Assembly: GCA_043769295.1 (NCBI GenBank)
Contig: JAYVJL010000210.1
Location: 1 to 30,603 of the forward strand
DNA length: 30,603 bases
Reading direction: 5' to 3'
Source of the DNA: Aalborgiella sp043769295
Lineage (GTDB): Bacteria > Pseudomonadota > Gammaproteobacteria > Burkholderiales > Burkholderiaceae_C
The position numbers and the translations under genes are program-made. Each line of letters begins with the position of its first letter. The stretch's first letter is position 1. The notes under the pieces are model-generated. The model ran no database searches. It saw only the letters and a list, made by a program, of their open reading frames with translations, and was not told where the DNA came from. Below are positions 1-8,069 of this stretch, one piece after another.

Positions 1-387
1 TCGCACCAAGGCGACGCCTTGTTGTCGCAAGCGGTTGATTTAAAAGGCATTAAATTTCTCGTCGCCAAAATGGAAAATGTGAGCGTTGCGGATGCCGCCC
101 AGACTTTGCGCGACACGGTGGGCAAGCTGAAAGACAAGTTGAAATCTGCCGTGGTCGTCTTGGCCAGCGCTGAAAAGGGACAGGGCGGCAAAGTCCAAAT
201 AGCTGTGGGCGTTACGGCGGACGTGATGGGCAAGGTCAAATCAGGCGAACTGGTCAACTTCCTGGCGGCGCAAGTCGGTGGCAAAGGCGGTGGCCGGCCT
301 GACATGGCGATGGCGGGTGGGACCGATGCCAGCGGGCTGGATGCGGCGCTGGCGAGTGCGCAGGCCTGGGTCGGCAGCAAACTGTAA
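1..387 (+). CDS. alaS: alanyl-tRNA synthetase, C-terminal part (cut by left window edge)
   Basis: The reading frame is open from the first base of the window and ends at 387, so only the last ~128 residues of a protein of about 870 are present. The end has the glycine-rich run VGGKGGGRPDMAMAGG followed by a short helix (LDAALASAQAWV), the hallmark of the C-terminal DHHA1/C-Ala region of AlaS. Alanyl-tRNA synthetase charges tRNA-Ala in the cytoplasm; this part helps bind the tRNA elbow and links the editing and aminoacylation domains. The catalytic and editing domains lie outside the window. Identity is near certain from the glycine-rich motif. The gene is followed after about 11 bases by a dispersed repeat copy. 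Confidence 0.96.
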   Translation, partial: SHQGDALLSQAVDLKGIKFLVAKMENVSVADAAQTLRDTVGKLKDKLKSAVVVLASAEKGQGGKVQIAVGVTADVMGKVKSGELVNFLAAQVGGKGGGRPDMAMAGGTDASGLDAALASAQAWVGSKL

Positions 388-397
388 ACTGCCTATT

Positions 398-444
398 TGC
401 TATAAATAAAGTAGCATACTAAGCATATGATACGCCGGCTAGAG
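398..444 (-). repeat. Dispersed intergenic repeat, copy A (reverse orientation)
   Basis: This copy has the hairpin half TGCTATAAATAAAGTAGCA followed by TACGCCGGCTAGAG, the reverse complement of the motif seen at 11895, 20512, 24583 and 29685. It lies between alaS and the hydrolase gene and contains that gene's apparent ATG at 427. The sister copy at 4042 has AATAAATACGCC where this one has ATATGATACGCC, so the start codon arises from differences within the repeat. Confidence 0.85.
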
Positions 445-1341
445 CCTGTTTTAAGCCTATTTTTGATGGGTTTGGCAGGTTTTGGCGGTTTGAGTGGGTT
501 TAGTGGCTTGAGCCATGCAGCGCAGCCGAGCGAGGTGGTGATCACCAGTCTGGACGCGACGCCGCTCAAGGCTTGGGTGTTCTTCCCCGGTGAGATGCCG
601 GGCACCCAGCGGCCGAAAGATGCAAAACGCGGCACTGTAGTGGCTTTGCACGGCTGTGGCGGTTTGTACGCCACGGGCGGTGCGCGTAAAGGCCAGTTGA
701 ATGCGCGCCATCAGGCCATGGCTGATTTGCTGGTGGCGGAAGGCTACAACGTCGTCTTCCCGGACAGCTTGACGTCGCGCCGGGAAACATCCCTCTGCGC
801 CAAACCCATCGGCAGCCGCGACATCACCCAACGTGAACGCCGGGCCGACGCGCTGGGCACGCTGGCGTGGGTGGCACAACAGCCTTGGGCCGACGCTGCC
901 CGCGTCGCCGTGCTGGGCTGGTCGCACGGCGGCAGCGCGGTGCTGGCGGCGACCGATGACAGCAATAAAATCGTTAAAAATCAACCTTTTACCTTCAAAA
1001 CAGCGCTGGCGTTTTACCCGGGTTGTGCAGAATCCCGCAAAAACGACTACCGCCCGAACACGCCCCTGACCTTGTTTTTAGGTGCCGATGACGACTGGAC
1101 GCCGCCCATCCCGTGTGCCGAGCTGGCTCAGCAACTGCAGGCCGACAAGCTGCCCGTGGAGTTGCATGTCTACGAAGGTGCGGTGCACGATTTTGACAAC
1201 CCCATTGGCGGCGTGACGGAGCGCAAAAACATCCCCAGCCGCCTGTACGAAGGGCGCGGCGTGATGGCGGGGGCCAACCCTGCCATGCGTGAAAAGGCGT
1301 ACCGGCGGGTGAAAGAGATATTGAAAGAGGCGCTGCAGTGA
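427..1341 (+). CDS. exported dienelactone hydrolase family protein
   Basis: This 304-residue alpha/beta hydrolase has an N-terminal signal-like segment (RR near the start, then a Gly/Leu/Phe-rich hydrophobic stretch ending near SHA, residues ~27-31). The oxyanion-region motif is HGCGG (~75-79), the nucleophile elbow GWSHGG gives Ser166, the acid lies in GADDDW (Asp221-223), and the base is His254 in AVHDFD. Dienelactone-hydrolase family proteins cleave esters or lactones; the true substrate cannot be read from sequence, and the protein probably works in the periplasm. The start at 427 sits inside a dispersed repeat and has no clear Shine-Dalgarno. The alternative ATG at 466 would remove the positively charged end of the signal peptide, so 427 is preferred but uncertain. 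Confidence 0.85.
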   Translation: MIRRLEPVLSLFLMGLAGFGGLSGFSGLSHAAQPSEVVITSLDATPLKAWVFFPGEMPGTQRPKDAKRGTVVALHGCGGLYATGGARKGQLNARHQAMADLLVAEGYNVVFPDSLTSRRETSLCAKPIGSRDITQRERRADALGTLAWVAQQPWADAARVAVLGWSHGGSAVLAATDDSNKIVKNQPFTFKTALAFYPGCAESRKNDYRPNTPLTLFLGADDDWTPPIPCAELAQQLQADKLPVELHVYEGAVHDFDNPIGGVTERKNIPSRLYEGRGVMAGANPAMREKAYRRVKEILKEALQ

Positions 1342-1408
1342 GTTTGATTAGACAAATGCGTCAATTGGGCTAACATATCTTGTCTATAACCCTTACGAAA
1401 GAGGCACT

Positions 1409-1777
1409 ATGAATACCCTCGAAATCGGTAAGAAACTCGTCGAGCTGTGCCGCGAAGGCAAAAACGAAGAAGCCGTCAATACGCTGTTGGCTGACGACGT
1501 GGTCAGTGTAGAAGCGGGTGCGCCTCCTGGCCAAAACGCGACCACAAATGGGATTGAAGGCGTGCGTGGCAAGGGCGTGTGGTGGCGTGAAAACCACGAG
1601 ATCCATTCTGCCAAAGTCGAAGGCCCCTGGCCCAATGGCGACAAGTTTATCGTCCGTTTCACCTACGACGTGACTTTTAAACCGGCCAACCAGCGCTTCA
1701 CCATGGAAGAGGCAGCGCTGTATACGGTGGCGAACGACAAGATCGTGAAAGAAGAGTTTTTTTACAACATGGGCTGA
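1409..1777 (+). CDS. SnoaL-like / NTF2-fold protein
   Basis: This 122-residue protein opens with a helix (MNTLEIGKKLVELCREGKNE) followed by alternating strands and helices and ends with the short strand IVKEEFFYNMG. The pattern is that of SnoaL-like members of the NTF2 superfamily, including the LADDVVSVE segment and the late aromatic strand. Such proteins form cone-shaped barrels that bind small hydrophobic ligands; many have no known reaction and none can be assigned here. The start ATG follows a good purine-rich ribosome site (GAAAGAGG, seven to eight bases upstream). It stands alone between the hydrolase and a convergent pseudouridine synthase gene. Confidence 0.82.
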   Translation: MNTLEIGKKLVELCREGKNEEAVNTLLADDVVSVEAGAPPGQNATTNGIEGVRGKGVWWRENHEIHSAKVEGPWPNGDKFIVRFTYDVTFKPANQRFTMEEAALYTVANDKIVKEEFFYNMG

Positions 1778-1861
1778 TGGATCTTTAAGTTGATGGAGTC
1801 TTGATTCTGCGAGGGAGCTGCTGACAGCGTGGTGGCAGCAGGGTGTCAGTTTTGACGAAAT

Positions 1862-2779
1862 TTATTTCAAATGCAGGGCTTGTTGACTCTCAAACCGCCG
1901 CAGGGTGTGTGCGATGGGGTCCAGCCATTCAATCGACTTGGCCAGCAGTTGTAGCGGATTTTCATAGTCAATCTGTCCTTCGGGTGTCAGCACCGGATAG
2001 ATGCCGTCGCCCAGAATCGGCAACCCCAGCGCATTCATGTGGACGCGCAGCTGGTGGCGTTTACCGGTGACAGGGCTGAGTTGGTATTTGGCGAATCGTC
2101 CTTTAACTTCAAGGACTTGAATATGGGTGAGTGCGTTGAGTGTGCCTTCGACTTCCGTCTGGGTCATGAAGCCCCTACCCTCAGATTTATCTTCGACAAT
2201 ACGGCTGTGACGGGTCAGTGGGAAAACCAGATCAAGCCGCCACGGCGCAATCGCTTCGTAGGTTTTGTGCACGGCGCGGTCGCGGAACAGGGCTTGGTAG
2301 GCGTCGCGGGTGGCGGGTTGGACGCTGAACAGCACCAAGCCCGCTGTGTCGCGGTCAATACGGTGGATGGGGATGAGGGTGTCGATACCGAGTTTGCGTT
2401 TCAACCGCACCAGCACGGTCTCCTGCAGGTACTTGCCGGACGGGGTGACAGGCAGAAAGTGCGGTTTGTCGACGACGATGAGGTGCTCGTCCTGATGCAG
2501 GATCACTTCGTCGAAAGGGATGCGCGGTTCAACTTCCAAATCACGGTAGTAGTAGACACGGATGTGACCCTGGTAGGGGCGCTCGGGGGTGACGGGGATG
2601 CCAAATTCGTCTTCAACATCGCCATCGGCCATGCGCTGCAGCCAGGTGGCGCGGGGAATGGCGGGGAAGCGCTCAGCCAGGAAGTCGGTGATGGTGCGCC
2701 ATTGGGATTGATCAACTTTCGCGCCATTTTTAGGCAGACCCACGACGCTGGGGCCGACGCCGTTTTTGGTCGGTAGCAC
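1862..2779 (-). CDS. RluA-family 23S rRNA/tRNA pseudouridine synthase
   Basis: This 305-residue protein contains the RluA-family catalytic motif HRIDRDTAG, with the expected catalytic aspartate at residue 142, preceded by LIVVDKPHFLPV (~100-111). A later segment, SPVTGKRHQLRVHM, is the conserved RhQ(I/L)R element. It would isomerise uridine to pseudouridine in an rRNA or tRNA in the cytoplasm; the target site cannot be decided. The start is GTG at 2779, chosen because the residues right after it (LPTKNGVGPS) match my memory of the usual N-terminus of this subgroup. It is the last gene of a minus-strand operon, starting 8 bases after the VF530 gene stops. Confidence 0.93.
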   Translation of the reverse strand: MLPTKNGVGPSVVGLPKNGAKVDQSQWRTITDFLAERFPAIPRATWLQRMADGDVEDEFGIPVTPERPYQGHIRVYYYRDLEVEPRIPFDEVILHQDEHLIVVDKPHFLPVTPSGKYLQETVLVRLKRKLGIDTLIPIHRIDRDTAGLVLFSVQPATRDAYQALFRDRAVHKTYEAIAPWRLDLVFPLTRHSRIVEDKSEGRGFMTQTEVEGTLNALTHIQVLEVKGRFAKYQLSPVTGKRHQLRVHMNALGLPILGDGIYPVLTPEGQIDYENPLQLLAKSIEWLDPIAHTLRRFESQQALHLK

Positions 2780-2787
2780 GAGAATGG

Positions 2788-3156
2788 CTAAGTCGGGCTG
2801 TCGCTACGGCGTTGCTGCGCTGGCCGTTTTTGCTCGCGCAGCATGAACAAATACAGGCTTTCCACCTTCTCACGCGCCCACGGTGTTTTGCGCAAAAATT
2901 TGAGGCTGGATGCGACGCTGGGGTCGAGCACGAAGCTGCGGATATGGATACGCTGCCCCAAGTCGTCCCAGCCGTAGTGTGCAACCAACGCGGTGACCAT
3001 CGCCTCCAGCTTGACGCCGTGCAACGGGTTTCTGGCTTGCTGAGCGGGCGCAGGCTTGCCGGGCGTTGACGTGTGAGCGGACGCGGGCACAGATTCAGAC
3101 ATGGATTTGTCTGTCTCTGTACCTATGACCGTGCTTGTGTTCTCAGCAGAAGTCAT
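2788..3156 (-). CDS. VF530 family (DUF2132) DNA-binding-like protein
   Basis: The C-terminal ~70 residues contain NPLHGVKLEAMVTALVAHYGW followed by LGQRIHIRSF and SSLKFLRKTPWAREKVESLY, which is the VF530/DUF2132 domain nearly end to end. The family is small, compact and proposed to bind DNA from structure; its cellular role is not established. The N-terminal ~40 residues are low-complexity (Ser/Thr/Ala/Pro) and not conserved-looking. I placed the start at the ATG at 3156; a TTG at 3174 and an in-frame ATG at 3102 are alternatives. It lies between a 49-aa basic protein gene and the RluA-type gene, all in one direction with short gaps, so it is probably co-transcribed with them. Confidence 0.85.
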   Translation of the reverse strand: MTSAENTSTVIGTETDKSMSESVPASAHTSTPGKPAPAQQARNPLHGVKLEAMVTALVAHYGWDDLGQRIHIRSFVLDPSVASSLKFLRKTPWAREKVESLYLFMLREQKRPAQQRRSDSPT

Positions 3157-3190
3157 TGCGCTATCGTCCACCAAATCAGCCCAAATCAGC

Positions 3191-3340
3191 TTATTTTTTG
3201 GGTAACTTTGCCGCTTTGCCGCGCAAAGGCACTTGCGTCACTACGGTCGGGCGCACCGCGTCAATCGAGATCGCTTTGGGTGGAGACAAGTCTTTTTTGG
3301 GTTTTTTGACCATTTTTTGAGAGCCGAGACCTTTTGCCAT
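3191..3340 (-). CDS. small basic protein, 49 aa, first gene of a minus-strand operon
   Basis: A 49-codon reading frame starts at ATG 3340 and stops at 3191. Its product begins MAKGLGSQKMVKKPKKD and ends GKAAKLPKK; it is very rich in lysine and has no hydrophobic segment. A strong ribosome site (CAGGAG, spacing about 7) precedes the start, which is the main reason to call it real. The VF530 gene begins about 35 bases after its stop, so the three minus-strand genes look like one transcription unit. I recall short MAKG...KKMVKK proteins being common in Comamonadaceae, but no function is known to me. Nucleic-acid or ribosome association is only a guess from charge. Confidence 0.72.
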   Translation of the reverse strand: MAKGLGSQKMVKKPKKDLSPPKAISIDAVRPTVVTQVPLRGKAAKLPKK

Positions 3341-3387
3341 GATGTTTCTCCTGTTTTAAATTGATTTTTAAGCGCCAACTGGCTCAG

Positions 3388-3417
3388 TCAATGTCGCGAG
3401 AAATAGCGCGACAATGA
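3388..3417. promoter_or_regulatory. Inverted repeat between divergent genes (candidate operator)
   Basis: Two 11-base arms, TCAATGTCGCG and CGCGACAATGA, face each other across the 8-base spacer AGAAATAG with one mismatch. The repeat lies in the divergent region between the 49-aa gene (start 3340) and the acetyltransferase gene (start 3501). No run of T follows on either strand, so it does not look like a terminator. It could be an operator for one or both genes; no binding protein can be named. Confidence 0.4.
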
Positions 3418-3500
3418 GTGCTGGGTTGAATTGTGTAGGTATTATCGACCCATTCAACTTATTTCACCCTGTTTCAGGTTCCATTTTCCTAAAATATAGC

Positions 3501-4031
3501 ATGCAAAATATCACCGTCCGCCCCGCCACCTTGGGCGATGTCCCCGCCATCACCGCCATCCATATCCGCGCCTGGCAAATCGCCTACGCCGGCATCATGT
3601 CCGACGAACATCTTGACCATTTATCCACCGAAAAACGCCAGGCCTTCTGGACGGATGCCATTGAATACGCCGAACCGCAGGTCTGGGTGGCGATGGGTTC
3701 CACCAAAACCGGTGAAAAAGTCGTCGGCTTCGTTGGTTTTGACCGCTCCCGCGACGCCAAAACCAAGCCCACCACCGGTGAAATATGGGCTATTTATGTT
3801 GACCCAGAGCATTGGGGCAAAGGCGTCGGCCTGGCCCTGTGGGACGCTACCCGTGAAGGCCTGATTGAAGAAGAATGCACCGACGTGACCTTGTGGGTGC
3901 TGGTGCAAAACGAACAAGCCCTGCGCTTTTATGACCTGGCCGGCTTTAAACGCGAAATGAACACCCTTAAAACTGTGGAAGTTGGCGGCGCGAAGCTGGA
4001 AGAGATTCGCTTAAAGCGCAGTTTGAGTTGA
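3501..4031 (+). CDS. GNAT family N-acetyltransferase
   Basis: The 176-residue protein starts ITVRPATLGDVPAITAIHIRAWQ, the usual first strand and helix of the GNAT fold. It carries the acetyl-CoA pyrophosphate loop as VDPEHWGKGVGLALWDA (R/Q-x-x-G-x-G/A type), followed by the VLVQNEQALRFYDLAGFKRE strand-helix near the end. It would transfer an acetyl group from acetyl-CoA to an amine; the acceptor is unknown. I use ATG 3501 because the family fold begins there. The upstream in-frame ATG at 3414 would add 29 residues without GNAT character and would overlap the inverted repeat. A repeat copy lies just downstream. Confidence 0.88.
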   Translation: MQNITVRPATLGDVPAITAIHIRAWQIAYAGIMSDEHLDHLSTEKRQAFWTDAIEYAEPQVWVAMGSTKTGEKVVGFVGFDRSRDAKTKPTTGEIWAIYVDPEHWGKGVGLALWDATREGLIEEECTDVTLWVLVQNEQALRFYDLAGFKREMNTLKTVEVGGAKLEEIRLKRSLS

Positions 4032-4041
4032 TGCGTTTTAA

Positions 4042-4090
4042 TTGCTATAAATAAAATAGCTGCTTAGGCAATAAATACGCCGGCTAGAGT
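4042..4090 (-). repeat. Dispersed intergenic repeat, copy B (reverse orientation)
   Basis: The copy reads TTGCTATAAATAAAATAGC, then TGCTTAGGCAATAAATACG, then CCGGCTAGAG. It consists of an AT-rich hairpin (GCTAT...ATAGC) and a bulged second stem (TAGGC...GCCGGCTA). It lies between the convergent acetyltransferase and ferredoxin genes. It is one of the best preserved copies, close to copy E at 24583 read on the other strand. Confidence 0.88.
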
Positions 4091-4106
4091 CATATTTTAT
4101 GATCAA

Positions 4107-4388
4107 TCAGTATCCCAGTCGCATTGCCAGGTCGCTCAACGGGTGTGCGACGCAGGGGAGGATCAAACCGGCTTGTTTCTCCTCTAAACTCAAACCTGGC
4201 CAAGTAATGTTATAGCGGATCTGGCCGCTCAGCAGGGTGCACACGCAGGTGCGGCAGGTGCCATTGCGGCAGGAACTGGAGAGCACAACATGGGCTTTCA
4301 GCGCGGATTGCAACACGCTTTGATCTGAATCTGCAGGAAATTGCAACTGGTCGAGCTCTAGCGTGACGGTGAATGGCGCGTTTGGCAT
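4107..4388 (-). CDS. 2Fe-2S ferredoxin (plant/xylene-monooxygenase type)
   Basis: This 93-residue protein is essentially one [2Fe-2S] domain. The cluster ligands are visible as SSCRNGTCRTC (Cys40, Cys45, Cys48) and a fourth at LPCVAHP (Cys79), the C-x4-C-x2-C...C spacing of plant-type ferredoxins. It would carry single electrons in the cytoplasm to a reductase, oxygenase or other acceptor. No partner oxygenase or reductase gene is adjacent, so the pathway cannot be read from context. The ATG at 4388 gives a normal-length N-terminal strand (FTVTLELDQLQFPAD). The gene converges on the acetyltransferase gene, with a repeat copy in between. Confidence 0.9.
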   Translation of the reverse strand: MPNAPFTVTLELDQLQFPADSDQSVLQSALKAHVVLSSSCRNGTCRTCVCTLLSGQIRYNITWPGLSLEEKQAGLILPCVAHPLSDLAMRLGY

Positions 4389-4500
4389 CGGGACGGGCGT
4401 GGGTTACAGGGGACGAGTGAGGGGCGGCATCTGGCGATAAGTTGTAGACTCAATGGCTAACTATCGTTCAACACATAAATCTACACTTTTAGGATAACCC

Positions 4501-5028
4501 ATGACCCCTTCGACCCCTTCGACAATCTCCATGTACGCCGCCTCCGTCCCCGTATTCAAACAAATGCTGGGCGGTTTGAGCAACTTTTTGGCCAAGGCTG
4601 AAGTCCACGCCACCGCTAAAAACATCGCGCCAGAGGTGTTTTTGCAGTCGCGTTTGTACCCGGACATGTTCAACTTGACGCGCCAGGTGCAAATCGCCTG
4701 CGACTTTGCCAAAGGCACCTGCACCCGCTTGGCTGGCGCTGAAGTACCGACTTACACCGATACCGAAGTCACTTTTGCCGATTTGCAAGCACGCATCGCC
4801 AAAACACTGGTCTTGATAGAGAGCCTGCCTGCGGCCAGCATCGACGGCAGCGAAGCGCGCGCTATCGTGACCCAGCCCGGTACGGCACGTGAACGCACGT
4901 TCACTGGACAAGCGTATTTGCTCACTTACGCGATTCCACACTTTTTTTTCCACACCACCACGGCTTACGCCATCCTGCGCCACAACGGTGTGGAGATTGG
5001 TAAAAAAGACTTTGTTGGCGCTAATTAA
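4501..5028 (+). CDS. DUF1993 family protein
   Basis: This 175-residue, largely helical protein begins with SMYAASVPVFKQMLGGLSNFL and carries SRLYPDMFNLTRQVQIACDFAKG. Near the end it has YAIPHFFFHTTTAYAILRHNGVEIGKKDF. These three stretches are the signature of DUF1993, a four-helix-bundle family related in shape to DinB-type proteins. The biochemical role is unknown; the conserved His residues in the last helix could hold a metal, by analogy only. The ATG at 4501 follows an AGGAT-type ribosome site. It is transcribed away from the ferredoxin gene and is followed by dusC, with 31 bases between. Confidence 0.85.
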   Translation: MTPSTPSTISMYAASVPVFKQMLGGLSNFLAKAEVHATAKNIAPEVFLQSRLYPDMFNLTRQVQIACDFAKGTCTRLAGAEVPTYTDTEVTFADLQARIAKTLVLIESLPAASIDGSEARAIVTQPGTARERTFTGQAYLLTYAIPHFFFHTTTAYAILRHNGVEIGKKDFVGAN

Positions 5029-5059
5029 GCAAGTTCGCTGACCAAGCTCGTACATCGGT

Positions 5060-6067
5060 TTGACTGTCATTCTCGCCCCGATGGAGGGGCTTCTGGACTT
5101 TGTGCTGCGCGACATCCTCACCCGCGCGGGTGGGGTGGATCGCTGCGTGTCGGAGTTCATCAGAGTGACCAACACGGTGCTGCCGGACCGGGTCTACATG
5201 CGGGTGGTGCCCGAGCTGCTGACGGGGTGGCGCACCTTTGCCGGTGTGCCAGTGCGGCCGCAATTGTTGGGCTCAGACCCGGCGTGTTTGGCTGACAATG
5301 CCGCCGCTTTGGCTCGCTTGTCACCGCCCGGTATCGACCTGAATTTCGGTTGCCCCGCCAAGGTGGTGAACCGCCACGGCGGCGGCGCGGCGTTGCTGGA
5401 TGAGCCGGAGCTGGTCGCCCAAATCGTCTCTGCTGTGCGTCGAGCCGTGCCGTCGCACATTCCAGTTTCCGCCAAAATGCGGCTGGGGTTCAATGACGAT
5501 TCCAGAGCCGAGGAATGCGCCATCGCCATCGCCGAAAGCGGGGCCAATGAGCTGGTCGTACATGCCCGCACCAAAGCCGATGGCTACCGCCCGCCGGCTT
5601 ATTGGTCGCGGATTGCCGATGTGCGCGCCGTGGTCAACATCCCCGTGGTGGCGAATGGCGAGATATGGAACGTGGCAGACGCCAGGCGCTGCCGTGAACT
5701 GTCGGGCTGTAACATACTGATGATCGGCCGCGGCATGGTGACGGACCCGAGTCTGGCGCGGGCGATTCAAGGCATGCAAACCATGGATGCTGCGAATGCA
5801 TCAGCTGCAGCGTCGAGTCTGGACTGGCACATTCTGCTCCCGCTGATTCAGGACTTTTGGGACTTGGTGGGCCGCCGGCTGGATAAAAAATCACGCACGG
5901 GGCGGCTCAAACAATGGCTGAATTTTTTGCGCAGAAGTTACCCAGAGGCTGAGGCCGCCTACCAAGCGCTACGCACCTTCAACGAGCCTGAGCGGGTGGA
6001 TGCGTGGCTGGCAAGCGAGCAGTTGGCCCGAGTTGTGGCCCAGCAGCGCCAGATCGTCAAGCCGTGA
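5060..6067 (+). CDS. dusC: tRNA-dihydrouridine synthase, DusC type
   Basis: The 335-residue protein begins VILAPMEGLLDFVLRDIL and has the catalytic motif DLNFGCPAKVVNRHGGGAALL, with Cys98 at the same position I remember for E. coli DusC. FMN/phosphate-binding elements follow (VSAKMRLG, VVHARTK, VVANGEI, LMIGRGM). It reduces a uridine in tRNA to dihydrouridine, position 16 for the DusC class, using FMN and NADPH. The start is TTG at 5060: there is no ATG between the upstream in-frame stop at 5039 and the conserved APMEG motif, and an ATG at that motif would delete the first strand. Its 3' end overlaps the convergent Nudix gene by 11 bases. Confidence 0.93.
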   Translation: MTVILAPMEGLLDFVLRDILTRAGGVDRCVSEFIRVTNTVLPDRVYMRVVPELLTGWRTFAGVPVRPQLLGSDPACLADNAAALARLSPPGIDLNFGCPAKVVNRHGGGAALLDEPELVAQIVSAVRRAVPSHIPVSAKMRLGFNDDSRAEECAIAIAESGANELVVHARTKADGYRPPAYWSRIADVRAVVNIPVVANGEIWNVADARRCRELSGCNILMIGRGMVTDPSLARAIQGMQTMDAANASAAASSLDWHILLPLIQDFWDLVGRRLDKKSRTGRLKQWLNFLRRSYPEAEAAYQALRTFNEPERVDAWLASEQLARVVAQQRQIVKP

Positions 6068-6935
6068 ACAGCGCCTCAAACCCATCCACCGGTTCAAACC
6101 GCTTGTTGCGGTAGCACAGGCGCGTCGGGCCGGGCAGGGCACGTTCGCGGATGGAGTGCTGTGTATCGCCCGGGTAGCAAATCACGCGGGTGCCGTCCAT
6201 GTCAAACGGTTCAGGTTCAATCACGGCGGGTTTGCCGCTGCGGGCTTGCGCCAACACGCTGGCCACGCTGTTATGGTGCGATAGATGCACCAGGCTCATG
6301 ATTTGTGGGGGCGCCAGCTCAATGGCTTTGTCCCAGTATTGCGCTAAAGCGGCACGGGGTTGCAGCCAGACGCTCTCGGTCGTTTCATGGTTGTCGTGCT
6401 GCGCGGTTTGGTGCTGCGGCACGCCGGCGACAAAAAAGCGCGTGTCAAATCGCTTGTGCGACACAGACGCCATTTTGGGTGTGATCCAGCGCGACCACGG
6501 CAGCACGCTTTGGGTTTGCAGGCGCAGCGACAAGCTGGCCAGCATGGCGTCAAACCGCACGCCGTCCCTCAGCATCGCAGCGGCATTGGCCGTGGCTGCG
6601 GCAGAGGCGTTTTCGGCAAACAGCACACCAGATTCTTCAAAAGCCTCACGCAACGCCGCCACGTACAAACCAGCCGCGCTGAGTTCAGCCAGCTGCGGCT
6701 CGTTCAAGGCCGTGTGCAGCGCCCGGGGGGATTGGTCGAGGTGGGTGGCCATGTCCAGTTGGGCATCGGCCGCATCCAGCTTGCCTCCGGGAAACACATA
6801 AGCGCCACCCAGGACATCCGACAAACCATGTCGTTTGAGTAAAAACACCTCCATGCCCGTGGGCGCATCGCGCAGCATCACCACGGTAGCAGCGTCGCGC
6901 ACGGGGGTGGTGATTTCTTGGTGGTTCAGTTCCAT
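6057..6935 (-). CDS. Nudix hydrolase, NUDT19-like (split Nudix box)
   Basis: This 292-residue protein has VVMLRDAPTGMEVFLLKRH near the start and the Nudix box in two parts: FPGGKLDAAD (~48-57) and REAFEESGVLFA (~96-107), separated by about 40 residues. That insertion is typical of NUDT19/RP2-type Nudix proteins, some of which hydrolyse CoA esters. The catalytic glutamates of REAFEESG are present. The adjacent acyl-CoA-type operon on the other strand is compatible with a CoA-related substrate, but this is inference. The ATG at 6935 gives a normal N-terminus. The 3' end overlaps dusC by 11 bases, convergently. Confidence 0.86.
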   Translation of the reverse strand: MELNHQEITTPVRDAATVVMLRDAPTGMEVFLLKRHGLSDVLGGAYVFPGGKLDAADAQLDMATHLDQSPRALHTALNEPQLAELSAAGLYVAALREAFEESGVLFAENASAAATANAAAMLRDGVRFDAMLASLSLRLQTQSVLPWSRWITPKMASVSHKRFDTRFFVAGVPQHQTAQHDNHETTESVWLQPRAALAQYWDKAIELAPPQIMSLVHLSHHNSVASVLAQARSGKPAVIEPEPFDMDGTRVICYPGDTQHSIRERALPGPTRLCYRNKRFEPVDGFEALFTA

Positions 6936-7007
6936 GGTGTCTTTCTGGTGACTTTTAAAACGGCTTATTGCGAAACGGGCATCTCAGGCGGTGTACTTGT
7001 GGTTTAG

Positions 7008-7023
7008 AGTATGACGTCACACT
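7008..7023. promoter_or_regulatory. Palindrome centred on TGACGTCA upstream of the SDR operon
   Basis: The 16 bases AGTATGACGTCACACT form a near-perfect palindrome around TGACGTCA, with a single mismatched pair. It lies about 75 bases before the SDR start and about 75 bases before the divergent Nudix gene, a good place for an operator controlling one or both. No regulator gene is adjacent, and the site cannot be assigned to a known regulator family from sequence alone. Confidence 0.4.
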
Positions 7024-7095
7024 GATTTTGTGGCTATTTTCACGAGTTTCACACCTGTTTCAACCGAGTTTTGCACTACTTTGAAGGATAAAAAC

Positions 7096-8013
<918 letters not shown>

Positions 8014-8069
8014 AGCCAAATAAAGCCAAGCACTGTTTGAAGTAAATGAAGTAAAGGCAAAGGCAAGCT

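Noticed and set aside
1802..1850. Possible hairpin (CTGCTG...CAGCAG, CTGACA...TGTCAG) between convergent genes
   Set aside because: The alternative stems compete and only four T follow, so it was not listed as a terminator.
2039..2776. Long plus-strand frame (245 codons) opposite the pseudouridine synthase
   Set aside because: It is the mirror of a gene with a clear catalytic motif, lacks a recognisable domain, and its composition (Gly, Val, Asp-rich) is typical of antisense frames in GC-rich DNA.
4489..5175. Minus-strand frame (228 codons) opposite the DUF1993 gene and the dusC start
   Set aside because: It spans two well-supported plus-strand genes and shows no domain.
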